From: Pelatocladus maniniholoensis HA4357-MV3
GTDB lineage: Bacteria; Cyanobacteriota; Cyanobacteriia; Cyanobacteriales; Nostocaceae
Direction: 5' to 3'
Assembly (NCBI GenBank): GCA_019359115.1
Contig: JAHHHW010000106.1
Location: 1-52,369, forward strand
DNA length: 52,369 bases
How positions within the stretch are numbered: the first letter of the stretch is position 1; each line of letters begins with the position of its first letter. Both the position numbers and the translations under genes were made by a program. Shown here one piece after another: positions 35,753 through 44,917 of the stretch. The notes below the pieces were generated by a model, which saw only the letters and a program-made list of their open reading frames with translations, ran no database searches and was not told the DNA's origin.

Positions 35753-37051
35753 TCAAAGTTGAGACATTACATCTTTAGCTGCTTCTAGCGTTCTGTCGAT
35801 ATCTTCTTCTGTGTGAGCAAAAGAAGTGAAGCCAGCTTCAAATTGTGATGGTGCCAAGTAAATACCATGTTCTAACATCCCACGATGGAAGCGAGCAAAT
35901 TTAGCCAAATCTGATTTTTTGGCATCTTCGTAGTTATGAACAGGACCAGCAGTAAAGAACAGACCAAACATAGCACTGATGGAATCGCTACAAGCTGGAT
36001 GACCAGTTTCTTGGGCAATTTGCAACAAGCCATTTGCGAGTTTCTTGGTCATCTGCTCTAAGTACTCGTAAGTACCAGCTTTTTGTAGTAATTCTAGGGT
36101 CTTAATACCCGCAGTCATGGCTAGGGGATTACCAGAAAGAGTTCCGGCTTGATACATTGGGCCAGCAGGGGCAACCATTGACATGATATCCTGACGACCA
36201 CCATAGGCTCCGACAGGTAAACCACCACCGATAACTTTGCCCAAGGTTGTGAGATCGGGGGTAATACCAAACTTCTCTTGAGCGCCACCGTAGGCGATGC
36301 GGAAGCCTGTCATTACCTCGTCAAATACCAATAAAGCCCCGTGTTCCTGGGTAAGTTCCCGTAACCCTTCTAAGAATCCAGTATCGGGAGGAATAAACCC
36401 AGCATTACCTACTACTGGTTCCAAAATTACTCCAGCAATTTGGTCGCGGTTTTCTTCAAATAGAGCTTTCACAGCTTCCAAATCATTGAAAGGTGCAGTT
36501 AGGGTACTACTAGTAACCGATTTGGGAACACCTGGGGAATCTGGTAAACCCAGAGTAGCTACACCGGAACCTGCTTTCACCAGGAACATATCAGCATGGC
36601 CGTGGTAGCAGCCTTCAAACTTGATGATTTTTTCACGTCCAGTGAAAGCCCGCATTAATCGCAACACTGCCATACAAGCTTCGGTGCCAGAGTTAACAAA
36701 TCTTACCATTTCAATGCTAGGAACAGCATCGATCACCATTTCTGCCAAGACGTTTTCTAGCACGCAAGGCGCACCAAAACTAGTGCCTTTTTCCAAAGCT
36801 TCATGCAATGCTGCAATTACTTCTGGGTGAGCATGACCACAAATAGCTGGGCCCCAAGTGCCAACATAATCGATGTATTGATTGCCATCGACATCCCAAA
36901 TGTATGCGCCTTTAACGTGGTCAAATACAATCGGTTGTCCTCCCACAGATTTGAAGGCGCGAACAGGGGAATTTACCCCTCCTGGCATCAAGTTTTGGGC
37001 AGCTGCGAATATTTCCTGTGATTTTGTGGTTTTAATTGTTGTATTTACCAA
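35753..37051 (-). CDS. hemL: Glutamate-1-semialdehyde 2,1-aminomutase
   Basis: This PLP enzyme has 432 residues. It converts glutamate-1-semialdehyde to 5-aminolevulinate, the start of heme, chlorophyll and bilin synthesis by the C5 pathway. Motifs are [10 protein letters not shown] (about 19-28), [13 protein letters not shown], the Asp of [12 protein letters not shown] and the PLP lysine in [16 protein letters not shown] (about K273). Length and motifs are complete. The ATG start gives [12 protein letters not shown], with a gagagaacc ribosome-like sequence upstream. It is a single gene; chaB lies divergently about 110 bases away. Confidence 0.97.
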   Translation of the reverse strand: MVNTTIKTTKSQEIFAAAQNLMPGGVNSPVRAFKSVGGQPIVFDHVKGAYIWDVDGNQYIDYVGTWGPAICGHAHPEVIAALHEALEKGTSFGAPCVLENVLAEMVIDAVPSIEMVRFVNSGTEACMAVLRLMRAFTGREKIIKFEGCYHGHADMFLVKAGSGVATLGLPDSPGVPKSVTSSTLTAPFNDLEAVKALFEENRDQIAGVILEPVVGNAGFIPPDTGFLEGLRELTQEHGALLVFDEVMTGFRIAYGGAQEKFGITPDLTTLGKVIGGGLPVGAYGGRQDIMSMVAPAGPMYQAGTLSGNPLAMTAGIKTLELLQKAGTYEYLEQMTKKLANGLLQIAQETGHPACSDSISAMFGLFFTAGPVHNYEDAKKSDLAKFARFHRGMLEHGIYLAPSQFEAGFTSFAHTEEDIDRTLEAAKDVMSQL

Positions 37052-37158
37052 GGTTCTCTCCTCAACAGTGGGATAATTAAAGCTCTATCTTGGGATAGGG
37101 GTGAAGTATTCTCAGAACTTCTATCGTATAAAATTACCTGAACCAGGAAAATAACAAT

Positions 37159-37347
37159 ATGTTATACAAGTCCAATCAAGACTTGCCTGTAGAGATTCGC
37201 ACCCGCTTATCCGAGGCACACCAAGATGTTTACCGGGCAGCTTATAATTCGGCAATTCATTGGTATGGTGAAACTACAAAGGCTCATCAAGTCGCTTTAA
37301 GTGCTGTTAAGATGCAGTCTGCTATGCATAAAAGTTATGTTATTTAA
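37159..37347 (+). CDS. chaB: ChaB-family small protein
   Basis: The 62-residue protein fits ChaB: LPVEIRTRLSEAHQDVYRAAYNSA (landmark around residues 9-32) and a C-terminal HQVALSAVKM. ChaB was named as a cation transport regulator from Escherichia coli, but its action is not settled. It is divergent from hemL and about 100 bases upstream of hisIE. The ATG start is preceded by aggaaaa. Confidence 0.85.
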   Translation: MLYKSNQDLPVEIRTRLSEAHQDVYRAAYNSAIHWYGETTKAHQVALSAVKMQSAMHKSYVI

Positions 37348-37447
37348 GTCTGGATAGAAAAAATTTTCAGACAAAAAGTGCCAGTTGTCCTCTTTAGAAT
37401 GGTATCGTAAACCATAAATCATTCTCGCTTTTTTTGAAGCACCTGGT

Positions 37448-38098
37448 ATGTTTTTTTCTGCGAGCAATTCTCAACGTCAAGTCATCCCTGTTGATCAAAT
37501 TCGCTACGATGATCGCGGTCTTGTCCCGGCTATTGTCCAAAATTATCTAGATGGTACTGTTTTGATGATGGGATGGATGAATCGGGAGTCCCTACAGAAA
37601 ACTTTAGAAACAAGAGAAACTTGGTTTTGGAGTCGTTCCCGTGAGGAGTTATGGCATAAGGGAGAGACTTCTGGCCACATTCAGAAAGTGCAAAGTCTTC
37701 GTTACGACTGTGATAGTGATGCATTACTCATTGGAGTTGAGCAGGTAGGAGATATAGCCTGTCATACTGGTGAGCGCAGTTGTTTTCATCAGGTAGAAGG
37801 AAATATCACTCCACCACCTGCTGATACTTTATCACAAGTATTTGCTGTAATTTGCGATCGCCGTGATCAGCCCCAGGAAAGTTCATACACTTGTAAACTA
37901 TTGTCTGGTGGTGATAACAAGATTTTAAAAAAAATTGGTGAGGAAAGTGCAGAGGTCGTCATGGCGTTTAAGGATGATGATCACGATGCGATCGCATCAG
38001 AGGTTGCAGATTTGTTATACCATACGCTTGTCGCTCTTGCTCACCATCAAGTTGATTTGAAATCGGTGTATCGCAAGTTACAGGAACGTCGGCGCTAA
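37448..38098 (+). CDS. hisIE: Bifunctional phosphoribosyl-AMP cyclohydrolase / phosphoribosyl-ATP pyrophosphatase
   Basis: This fused HisI-HisE enzyme of 216 residues performs steps two and three of histidine synthesis. The HisI half (about 1-125) has [30 protein letters not shown] and the zinc-binding DCDSDALL and [10 protein letters not shown]. The HisE half (about 130-216) has [18 protein letters not shown] and [13 protein letters not shown], the MazG-like metal site. The length is normal. The ATG gives [11 protein letters not shown]. Confidence 0.96.
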   Translation: MFFSASNSQRQVIPVDQIRYDDRGLVPAIVQNYLDGTVLMMGWMNRESLQKTLETRETWFWSRSREELWHKGETSGHIQKVQSLRYDCDSDALLIGVEQVGDIACHTGERSCFHQVEGNITPPPADTLSQVFAVICDRRDQPQESSYTCKLLSGGDNKILKKIGEESAEVVMAFKDDDHDAIASEVADLLYHTLVALAHHQVDLKSVYRKLQERRR

Positions 38099-38725
38099 TT
38101 TTTCTGTATTTATACGGTTATGAACACTTGGTTTAATTAAAAATAAATTTTGAATTTTGAACTTGTAGGGTGTAAGGGTAGTAAAAATCCTTACACCTTA
38201 ATTGTGCTGGTGAACAATTACCAAAAACTAATCAATGAAATAAGTTAATCTAATATTTTTGTAATTCTTATTATTCTCGCAAATTTTCCTCACTGATTCC
38301 ACAGAGTTTCCACAGGCTATTTCCTAGTTTTCCACAGATAGTTTACGACGGTATCAGCTTTTGACCCTTGAGGTGGGGATTGTTTGTTCATAACTGTCAG
38401 AGATATTTAAGACTGAGTTTAAGTTAATAAATATTACAAAAAAAGCTTAAAAGCCCTATATTTTCGTAAGTATGTATTTTTCATGAACTGATTCGTAATA
38501 TTTCGCAGCATTGACAACCCCACCCCCTTTTGGCGCAAAATGATGCGGCTTACCTTTTTAGTCTGCTCTGATGTGAAATCTAAAATCGCAAATCTAAAAT
38601 CCAAGAGATTGACCTTACTACAGAATTATTGGCAGGCAAAGAAAGAGCCTACACACTCTCATCCTGTGGCTATAACTCAAAGCAATATTTCCTAGTCAAT
38701 GGACACCGCCAAGGAGAAAAACCTC
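38099..38725. other. 627-bp intergenic region with a cluster of DnaA-box-like sites
   Basis: No gene is visible. The region is AT-rich, with a run aaaaaaagcttaaaa near 38440 and 'gtgtaagggta' repeats near 38170. Its only distinctive content is the three TTCCACAG words described separately, all in the same orientation. Confidence 0.5.
38297..38337 (+). promoter_or_regulatory. Three phased DnaA-box-like words
   Basis: TTCCACAG occurs at 38297-38304, 38308-38315 and 38330-38337; the last is part of TTTTCCACAG, the cyanobacterial DnaA-box form. Copies are 11 and 22 bases apart, close to one and two helical turns, in an AT-rich gap. Only one other similar word was noticed in the window (near 19118). 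It could be a DnaA-titrating or regulatory site. The chromosomal origin of cyanobacteria usually lies by dnaN, which is not present here. Confidence 0.4.
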
Positions 38726-38923
38726 ATGAATACAACTGTTAGCATTTTTACAGAAATTCCTGAAACACTACACGAATCTCTCAAAATCTACTTAGAAAAG
38801 CATCCTGATTGGGATCAAAACCGGGTCTTAACGGCGGCGCTATCATTGTTTTTACTCCAAAATGGAGATAGCGATCGCCGAGCTGCTCGTGTATACTTAG
38901 AAACCTTGTTTCATCACTGCTAG
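38726..38923 (+). CDS. DUF2811 small cyanobacterial protein
   Basis: The 65-residue protein matches DUF2811: VSIFTEIPETLHESLKIYLE and then WDQNRVLTAALSLFLLQNG. I choose the ATG at 38726 (MNTTVSIF) because AAGGAG lies 9 bases upstream; an ATG at 38699 would add nine residues and lacks a ribosome site. The helical pattern resembles small ribbon-helix-helix-like proteins, but no function is known. Confidence 0.85.
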   Translation: MNTTVSIFTEIPETLHESLKIYLEKHPDWDQNRVLTAALSLFLLQNGDSDRRAARVYLETLFHHC

Positions 38924-39366
38924 ATATTAATACTGTGTACTAAATTATGCCTAAAAGCTAATTTAGTAGACATCTTGGTCATGGGTGTTTCAATTAGCAG
39001 TGTAATTAAGTAGACTATGCTATTTAGTATCCAATTCAACATCTACTATCCTAAGTAGCCAAATTTTTGTGAACATGAAGCGGCCGTCAACTGTACTTAG
39101 ATGTAGCTATCTACCGAAATTAAATGATCGAGCGGCACAAGCCGCTCAAAATCTCTCTAATGGAAGATGCTGCGTTTGGACGTAATCTGTATTGCTTTTC
39201 GCAGAGTACGCTTACAGCAACTAAATAAATATTAAATATTAAATATTAAATATTAACTATCAACTATTAACTATTAACTAGCAATCTTGGATTTTGGATT
39301 TTGGAAAATGGAATTGAGGTCAATCCAAAATCGCAAATCTAAAATCCAAAATTGATTGACCATTGA
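38924..39366. other. 443-bp intergenic region with hairpin and heptamer repeat
   Basis: A hairpin gagcggc-acaa-gccgctc (39130-39147) has no T-tract in either direction. Tandem heptamers follow at 39227-39280, and 'ccaaaatccaaaatt' type filler runs to the regulator stop. No gene is visible. Confidence 0.55.
39227..39280. repeat. Heptamer tandem repeat (aaatatt, then aactatt)
   Basis: Four copies of aaatatt pass into nearly four of aactatt/aactatc, about 7.7 units of 7 bp. This is the short tandem repeat type common in heterocystous cyanobacteria. Confidence 0.85.
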
Positions 39367-40086
39367 CTACTGTGGTTTATCTGGCTGCTGAGATTGAGGA
39401 GGACATTCAAATTTGTAGCCAACACCACGTACAGTCTGAATTAATGCTGGCTGGCTAGCATCAACTTCTATTTTCTTGCGAATTTGACCTATGTGTACAT
39501 CTACAACCCGTTGGTCGCCGACGTATTCATAATCCCAAACTTCCTGGATTAGTTCAGCTCTTCGCCAAACTCGACCTGGATGACTAGCCAAAAAATGCAG
39601 CAAGTCAAACTCCAAGGCGGTTAGAGGTACTGGTTCATGATTGAGTGTTACCTCTCGCCGCACCGGATCGATCATCAACTTTTCAAATATCAGACGTTTT
39701 TGTTCTGCTGTGGTTACAACCCGTTGACGCCGCAAAATAGCTGCGACTCTGACTTCAAGTTCTCCCAGACCAAATGGTTTGGTGAGATAGTCATCAGCAC
39801 CTTTAGAAAAGCCGCGAATCTTGTCAGCTTCATCTGCACGGCTGGTTAACATCAGAACAAAAACGCCATTGCGGCTTTGCATTTCTTGACAGAGGTTGAA
39901 GCCGATCACGTCTGGTAAATTAACATCCAAAATTACCAAATCTGGATTAAATTGCTCAAATAGAGCTAGAGCAGTCTTACCATCTTCAGCAGCCTCCACC
40001 TGATAGTTCTGCTTCATCAAAAAGCGTTGGATTAAATTCCGTACCGCAGGGTCGTCATCAACTACAAGAATCTTGGCGGGAGCCAT
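39367..40086 (-). CDS. OmpR/PhoB-family response regulator
   Basis: The receiver domain (about 4-118) has KILVVDDDPAVR (acidic pair), the phosphoacceptor Asp in LVILDVNLPD (about D54), Thr in LMLTSRAD and Lys in YLTKPFGLGELE. The C-terminal winged helix (about 140-225) has LTALEFDLLHFLASHPGRVWRR and VVDVHIGQIRKKIE. I place the start at the ATG at 40086 (MAPAKILVV, 239 residues). An in-frame ATG at 40092 and a longer frame to 40146 exist, but the added residues look non-family. No histidine kinase is adjacent, so it is an orphan here. Confidence 0.9.
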   Translation of the reverse strand: MAPAKILVVDDDPAVRNLIQRFLMKQNYQVEAAEDGKTALALFEQFNPDLVILDVNLPDVIGFNLCQEMQSRNGVFVLMLTSRADEADKIRGFSKGADDYLTKPFGLGELEVRVAAILRRQRVVTTAEQKRLIFEKLMIDPVRREVTLNHEPVPLTALEFDLLHFLASHPGRVWRRAELIQEVWDYEYVGDQRVVDVHIGQIRKKIEVDASQPALIQTVRGVGYKFECPPQSQQPDKPQ

Positions 40087-40776
40087 GACCATCACTTTGC
40101 ACAAAAATTTATTAGGATAAACATACAGGCTGCGTAAAAAACGCATTTCCTGCTAAGGACAAAATAAAATCTACAAGGTTAAGGCACAAATTTCCTGAAT
40201 GATCCAGATAATTAGTTTAATCAGGATTTTCGACTACTAGAGTGCGAATTTTATGATCATGCCACCCTGAACTGTTTTAGGCTAATAGTTGTTAACCTTG
40301 TTTGTAATAAGTAGATGCTCTTACGTTAGCCGCAAACCTAAGTAAACTAAGATACTTTTATATCTTTATTACTTAGTAATTTCAACGCTATTAATTTTAA
40401 ATCGATATGCGGCTTTATGGTAAAAGGGAATGTAAGGCTTCCTAATTAAAACTTAATCAAGGTACAGTCAACAACCAAATTGGAAATGGAAAAGCTATTT
40501 TTTTCATGAAAGAAAGGCTTGTAGGTATTTTTAACTCAAATTCTAGAGTAGAGCTAGAATTTATGAACGACATTAGGGGATACACGGAGTTATAACAATA
40601 TGTTAAAGTGTCTATAGTTAAAAGTACCAGGTCGATTCTGCTTACAGATGCTACGATTCAGGTATGATACATAATAAATCGACTGAAACATTGGTTTCGA
40701 CCGACACAAAATCTCAATTTATTTTTTTTGTAAATCAAAGATTGCTGCCGAGTAAGGCTAAAGTTATAAACTCACC
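40087..40776. other. 690-bp intergenic region, no gene seen
   Basis: The region between the response regulator and the CPP1-like gene is AT-rich. It should hold promoters for both divergent genes. No open frame, repeat or hairpin of note was found. A few 'gttaacctt' words occur near 40290. Confidence 0.45.
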
Positions 40777-41406
40777 ATGAGCGAGCAAAGTCCCTACGAA
40801 AAACTTGGGGTGTCTGAAGAAGCTAGCTTCGATGAAATTCAAGATGTTCGTAATCGCCTCTTGCAGCAACATAGCGGCGACAGCAAGCGTCTAGAAGTCA
40901 TAGAAACAGCTTACGATGCGATTTTGATGGATCGCTTGCGGATGCGCCAAGAAGGAAAAATTAAAGTACCAGAACGTATCCGATTTCCAGAACGCCTTGT
41001 CCAAGCACCTCCAAAAGAAACTCCCGCACCTCGTGAAAAGTCGCCTGTATGGCTGCAAAATTTTTTGGATAAACCAACACCAGCAGATATGATTTTACCA
41101 GGTGCTTGGTATCTGGGTTTAAGTGCTATAAGTGTGTTTTATCCAGGTGGGGGCGATCAAGTTTTACAGATGGCGTTAGTAGTTGGTGTAGGTATTAGTA
41201 TTTACTTCATCAATCGCAAAGAAGGTAAATTTGGTCGAGCAGTTTTATTTATTCTAGTTGGTCTAATTACTGGTTTAATTGCTGGAGGAATAGTTGCTAA
41301 TTTGGTATTGCCACAAATACAGCAGTTTGTTAGTCTGACACCAAATCAGTTCTCTACGGTGGTAACTTTTGTTTTATTGTGGTTGATTAGTAGTTTTCTT
41401 AAGTAA
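40777..41406 (+). CDS. CPP1-like protein (DnaJ-like N-terminus, four membrane helices)
   Basis: The 209-residue protein begins with a J-like segment (SPYEKLGVSEEASFDEIQDVRN) without the HPD motif, then a charged linker. Three or four hydrophobic helices follow (about 105-208). This matches the CPP1-like family; plant CPP1 stabilises protochlorophyllide oxidoreductase in plastids. A membrane chaperone for chlorophyll enzymes is the inference. The ATG gives MSEQSPYEKL. Confidence 0.88.
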   Translation: MSEQSPYEKLGVSEEASFDEIQDVRNRLLQQHSGDSKRLEVIETAYDAILMDRLRMRQEGKIKVPERIRFPERLVQAPPKETPAPREKSPVWLQNFLDKPTPADMILPGAWYLGLSAISVFYPGGGDQVLQMALVVGVGISIYFINRKEGKFGRAVLFILVGLITGLIAGGIVANLVLPQIQQFVSLTPNQFSTVVTFVLLWLISSFLK

Positions 41407-41478
41407 ATAACCTGAAAAAGGGAAAAGGAAAAAGGGTGATCACAAAACTCCTTTAACCTTTACCCAACGAATTACCAA

Positions 41479-42183
41479 TTATCTAGTTCCAATTGGTTGT
41501 AAAGCTTGTTCTAAAACTAAATCAACAGCTACACTAAAATTCTTAACAATAAAATCTGGCTGATAAAATTCTAGTTGTGCGCGATCGCGGATACCACTCT
41601 CTACAGCAATTGCTTTTATATCATGCCTTTTAGCAGCAGTGATATCAGCTTCTGTATCTCCTACCATCCATGTATCTGTAGCGCCTGGTAATTCTTTCAA
41701 TGCTCGTGCCATCAACAAGGGTTTATCATCAATGTCACGGGTTTTTACATAGTCATTACTCAGACAATAGCAGCGATTCTGTGGAAAAAATTTACTTAAA
41801 TCATACTGTTTGAAAGCGTAATCTAGCTCTCTGACTCGACGCATAGTCATAACCGCTAAATCAACACCAGCTTCTTGAAGTTTTAACAACGTATCCACAG
41901 CACCAACCGCTAGGCGATCATACTGGAAATAAGGTTCTGTATGTACTGTATTTCGCCGTAGTTTGGAAAACTCTTGTGCTTGTAACTCATCTAAACCAGA
42001 AGACATAGCGATTTGGGTTTCGCTAATGCGCGATCGCTTCATTTGCCAAAATTCTGCTTTTGAAAGTTCTTGCACTTGTTGAGATGGACGGCTGATTTTC
42101 TGTAAGCAGAACTGATACACACGGTAGTATCGTTCTGAAACATCCATAATTGGGCCGTCAAAGTCTGTTATAAGTCTTAACAT
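41479..42183 (-). CDS. HAD-superfamily hydrolase
   Basis: This 234-residue HAD phosphatase has motif I DFDGPIMD (nucleophile and acid Asp), motif II around MTMRR, motif III Lys near TRDIDDKP, and motif IV MVGDTEADITAAKR. The helical cap lies after motif I. It resembles phosphoglycolate phosphatase-like proteins but the substrate is unknown. The ATG gives MLRLITDFDGP. Confidence 0.88.
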   Translation of the reverse strand: MLRLITDFDGPIMDVSERYYRVYQFCLQKISRPSQQVQELSKAEFWQMKRSRISETQIAMSSGLDELQAQEFSKLRRNTVHTEPYFQYDRLAVGAVDTLLKLQEAGVDLAVMTMRRVRELDYAFKQYDLSKFFPQNRCYCLSNDYVKTRDIDDKPLLMARALKELPGATDTWMVGDTEADITAAKRHDIKAIAVESGIRDRAQLEFYQPDFIVKNFSVAVDLVLEQALQPIGTR

Positions 42184-42299
42184 TTTGTTAAAAAAATAAT
42201 ACTTAAATTTATCTTTACATTAGCCCAGATTTAGCGATGTTTGGGTTTTAAATATTTGATGAATGAGTTTTGGATTACTAATCAGATGTAGATTTGCGA

Positions 42300-42515
42300 T
42301 CAACTACTGACAAAAATTCTGTATTCTGTCATTGGCTCGTCATTTGGTGATGAAATGTGTTCTTTTTCTGCTCCTAACTCTGCATAGACATAAAGACCAC
42401 GCTTACCTCTGAGATGTCCGTAGACACAGCCATCAGCACAAGCTGCTTCAAATTCCTCGCGTATGGCTTTGATTCTAATCGCCATCTGTCTGTTCTCATA
42501 CTCCCTAACAAGCAC
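42300..42515 (-). CDS. Small conserved-looking protein overlapping the hppD 3' end
   Basis: A 71-codon frame starts at a GTG (MLVREYENRQ) 11 bases inside the end of hppD. An ATG at 42485 (MAIRIKAIREEFE) would give 61 residues and is as likely. The product is charged, with ACADGCVYGHLRGKRGLYVYAEL as the core landmark. I do not recognise it. Its tight placement after hppD in the same direction suggests co-transcription, but it might not be translated. Confidence 0.5.
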   Translation of the reverse strand: MLVREYENRQMAIRIKAIREEFEAACADGCVYGHLRGKRGLYVYAELGAEKEHISSPNDEPMTEYRIFVSS

Positions 42516-43599
42516 CCCGTTTCATTTGTTCTCGTTCTATGGCTTCAAATAAAGCTTGAAAATTGCCTTCACCGAAACCTTGAGCTTGGCGACGACGTTC
42601 TATCAATTCAAAGAAAAAAGTTGGCTGTTCAAAGATAGGCTGAGTGAAAATTTGTAGCAATAAAGCATGGGGAGTCTGTGGGTTCCAGTCCACCAAAATT
42701 TCTTGTTGAGCGATCGCTTTTAATTCCTCAGCAGTCAGGGGAAGTTCTCGACGTTCTTTGAGTTGCGAGTAATAAGTTTGGGGAACTGGGAGCAAAGATA
42801 AACCACAAGCACGAAATTGAGCGATCGCACTGACAATATTGTCAGTGCGTAAAGCAATATGTTGAATTCCGGAGCCTTGATTGACATTTAGAAATTCTTG
42901 AATTTGGGAATTAGCTGAAGTTGGTTCGTTAATGGGCAATTGTACATTGCCACAGCGAGAAACCATAACTTGGCTAGATAAAGACGAGCGATCCGTTTGA
43001 ATTCTAAATGTCTGCTGGGGTTGAAAATCAAGAATTTTTTCGTACCACGTTACTGCACGCTCTAGATCACCCATTGCGACATTGAGGACAATATGATCTA
43101 TGGCGGCGATTGAAAAGGACCCGGAAACTAATGTTTCATTATGATCTGCGTTTTCCGAAACTGCGTTAGTTAAACAACCTCTTTCGATCAATGTATGTGA
43201 CACAGAACCCCAAGCAGCTATTTTGCTCCATTTAATGTATTTATCTCCTTGTTGATGATGTTGGATGGGTTGTAAAACTTTAGTACCGTATGGTTGAGCG
43301 CGAGCGATCGCTGCTTCTACATCCTCAACAGTAAAAGCAATATCTGCTACACCGGGGGGATGTTGATGGAGAAAATCTGCCACTGGACTGATAGGTAATA
43401 GTGGTGAAGATAACAAAAAGCAAACAGAACCACTTTTTACTGCTTCTGTACAGGTGTGAAAATTACTCCCGTTGTCTATATGTATAAAAGGGGTTAAGAG
43501 TGTCGAACTTTCAACGGTTTGAAAACCAAGATGACTGACAAACCAATCACGCCAAGCTTTGGCATCTTCCACGTAAAAGTGAACCCAATTAATTTTCAT
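42505..43599 (-). CDS. hppD: 4-hydroxyphenylpyruvate dioxygenase
   Basis: This Fe(II) dioxygenase of 364 residues makes homogentisate for tocopherol in cyanobacteria. It has two vicinal-oxygen-chelate halves. Iron ligands are His in AAIDHIVLNV (about 168), His in GIQHIALRT (about 248) and Glu in FFFELIERR (about 332). The length is normal. The ATG gives MKINWVHFYVED. The last bases overlap the small downstream ORF. Confidence 0.95.
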   Translation of the reverse strand: MKINWVHFYVEDAKAWRDWFVSHLGFQTVESSTLLTPFIHIDNGSNFHTCTEAVKSGSVCFLLSSPLLPISPVADFLHQHPPGVADIAFTVEDVEAAIARAQPYGTKVLQPIQHHQQGDKYIKWSKIAAWGSVSHTLIERGCLTNAVSENADHNETLVSGSFSIAAIDHIVLNVAMGDLERAVTWYEKILDFQPQQTFRIQTDRSSLSSQVMVSRCGNVQLPINEPTSANSQIQEFLNVNQGSGIQHIALRTDNIVSAIAQFRACGLSLLPVPQTYYSQLKERRELPLTAEELKAIAQQEILVDWNPQTPHALLLQIFTQPIFEQPTFFFELIERRRQAQGFGEGNFQALFEAIEREQMKRGAC

Positions 43600-43695
43600 A
43601 AGGTAAGAGAATCCAGCACAACAGCCTATCTGTCTCGTTATTTTGCCTTTTTTGCTGAATTTTCAAGTCATTCCTAAGCAATAAATTAGTTATTG

Positions 43696-43743
43696 GTCAT
43701 TTGTCATTTGTCATTTGTCATTTGTCATTTGTCATTTGTCATT
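43696..43743. repeat. Heptamer tandem repeat (gtcattt)
   Basis: Six perfect copies of gtcattt and a partial seventh, in the gap between hppD and cbiQ. It belongs to the same short-repeat class as that at 39227. The same word is also found near 30630 and 17745. Confidence 0.88.
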
Positions 43744-43786
43744 AAGTATTAATTATCTCTCTTGTCCCCCTTGTCTGGCGACTCCA

Positions 43787-44746
43787 TTAAATCTCAGTAC
43801 CGATCGCCAACCGCACTCCCCAAAAGATAATTAAAGCTGCAATAGCTAGCCAGTCAAGTCTTTTGAGGCGTAGATCGTGCCATTGAACTCGATGTTCATT
43901 AGGACTCGTAAAGCCTCTTACCATCATTGCATTTGCCATTTGTTCTGCTCTTAGTAGTAGATTTTCCAAAAGTCTCTCTGCTATTAGCATCCAAACTTTG
44001 ATTGCTCCTTTCAATCCCAATTTTTTCCAGTTTATTGCTCTTGTCATGACAGAGCGAACTAAATTCTGTACTTCTTCTAAAACCAAAGGTATAAACCGTA
44101 ACGACAAAGTTAACATTAATGTGATTTCAGTTACAGGTATATTAAACCTTTGTAGCGGTTGCATTAAGCTTTCGAGAGCGGCTGTGATTTCTTCTGGTGC
44201 GGTTGTTAGTAGATATAAATTAGTACTATAAATAACAGTAAATAATATTGTACTTAGGCTAATTGCTAAATCTAAAGAACGACGAGTTACTTTGATTGCG
44301 CCTTTTTCAAATAGTACGTAATTATATTTTTGTTGCTTCTGAGTGGCTAAATTTTTATTGGTTGGAGTTGTAGTTGGAGTTGTAGTTAGAGTTGCAGAAG
44401 TAGTAGGATTTGGTTGCTCAGTTAAGATGATATCGTTAGCTGGTAGGCGTGGTTGATATCTTATACCCAAACCATCAGGGCTAATAGCAGCAATCACTAA
44501 CACAAAAAAGCATAGCATTAATAACCAACCCATCTGCTGCTGCCAAACTCGCTTGGGTATTCTGGCAATTAAGGTAGCAATAATCAACAATACTACCAGT
44601 AATATTCGCCACAAGTTGTTAGCAAAAATGTAGGTTGTAAGAAAACTCATCAACCAGATAAACTTGACACGTGGGTCAAGCTTATGTAACCAAGTTTGCG
44701 GTTGTTCTAGATAAAGACCGATTGGTAGCGATCGCAGTAAATCCAT
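43787..44746 (-). CDS. CbiQ/EcfT-type transmembrane component of an energy-coupling transporter
   Basis: The 319-residue membrane protein begins LPIGLYLEQPQTWLHKLDPRVKFIW, a conserved CbiQ opening (residues 6-30). Six or so helices follow, and the cytoplasmic coupling motifs are ERLLENLLLRAEQMANAMMVRGF in the C-terminal half (A-x-x-x-R-G signature). A Thr/Pro-rich insertion (about 110-135) breaks the middle. EcfT couples two ATPases to a substrate-binding S-component; neither is present here. It sits next to der, an arrangement I recall as common in cyanobacteria. The substrate (cobalt, biotin or other) cannot be told. Confidence 0.88.
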   Translation of the reverse strand: MDLLRSLPIGLYLEQPQTWLHKLDPRVKFIWLMSFLTTYIFANNLWRILLVVLLIIATLIARIPKRVWQQQMGWLLMLCFFVLVIAAISPDGLGIRYQPRLPANDIILTEQPNPTTSATLTTTPTTTPTNKNLATQKQQKYNYVLFEKGAIKVTRRSLDLAISLSTILFTVIYSTNLYLLTTAPEEITAALESLMQPLQRFNIPVTEITLMLTLSLRFIPLVLEEVQNLVRSVMTRAINWKKLGLKGAIKVWMLIAERLLENLLLRAEQMANAMMVRGFTSPNEHRVQWHDLRLKRLDWLAIAALIIFWGVRLAIGTEI

Positions 44747-44917
44747 GTTTCAATTTTAGATTTTAGATTACCCTGCGGGTAGACACGGAGTGCCTACCAA
44801 AGGTAGCCGCAGAAGCGTCTATAGATTTTGGATGATTGAACTATTTGTAAGTTCCCAGATTTATGATTTTAGACAGGTTTCCCCAATCTAAAATCCACGC
44901 ATCCAAAATCCAAAATT

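Noticed and set aside
40690-40730. A 'ggtttcgac' stretch recalling the start of tmRNA
   Set aside because: Only a few bases match, and no tRNA-like 3' part or tag-reading frame follows.
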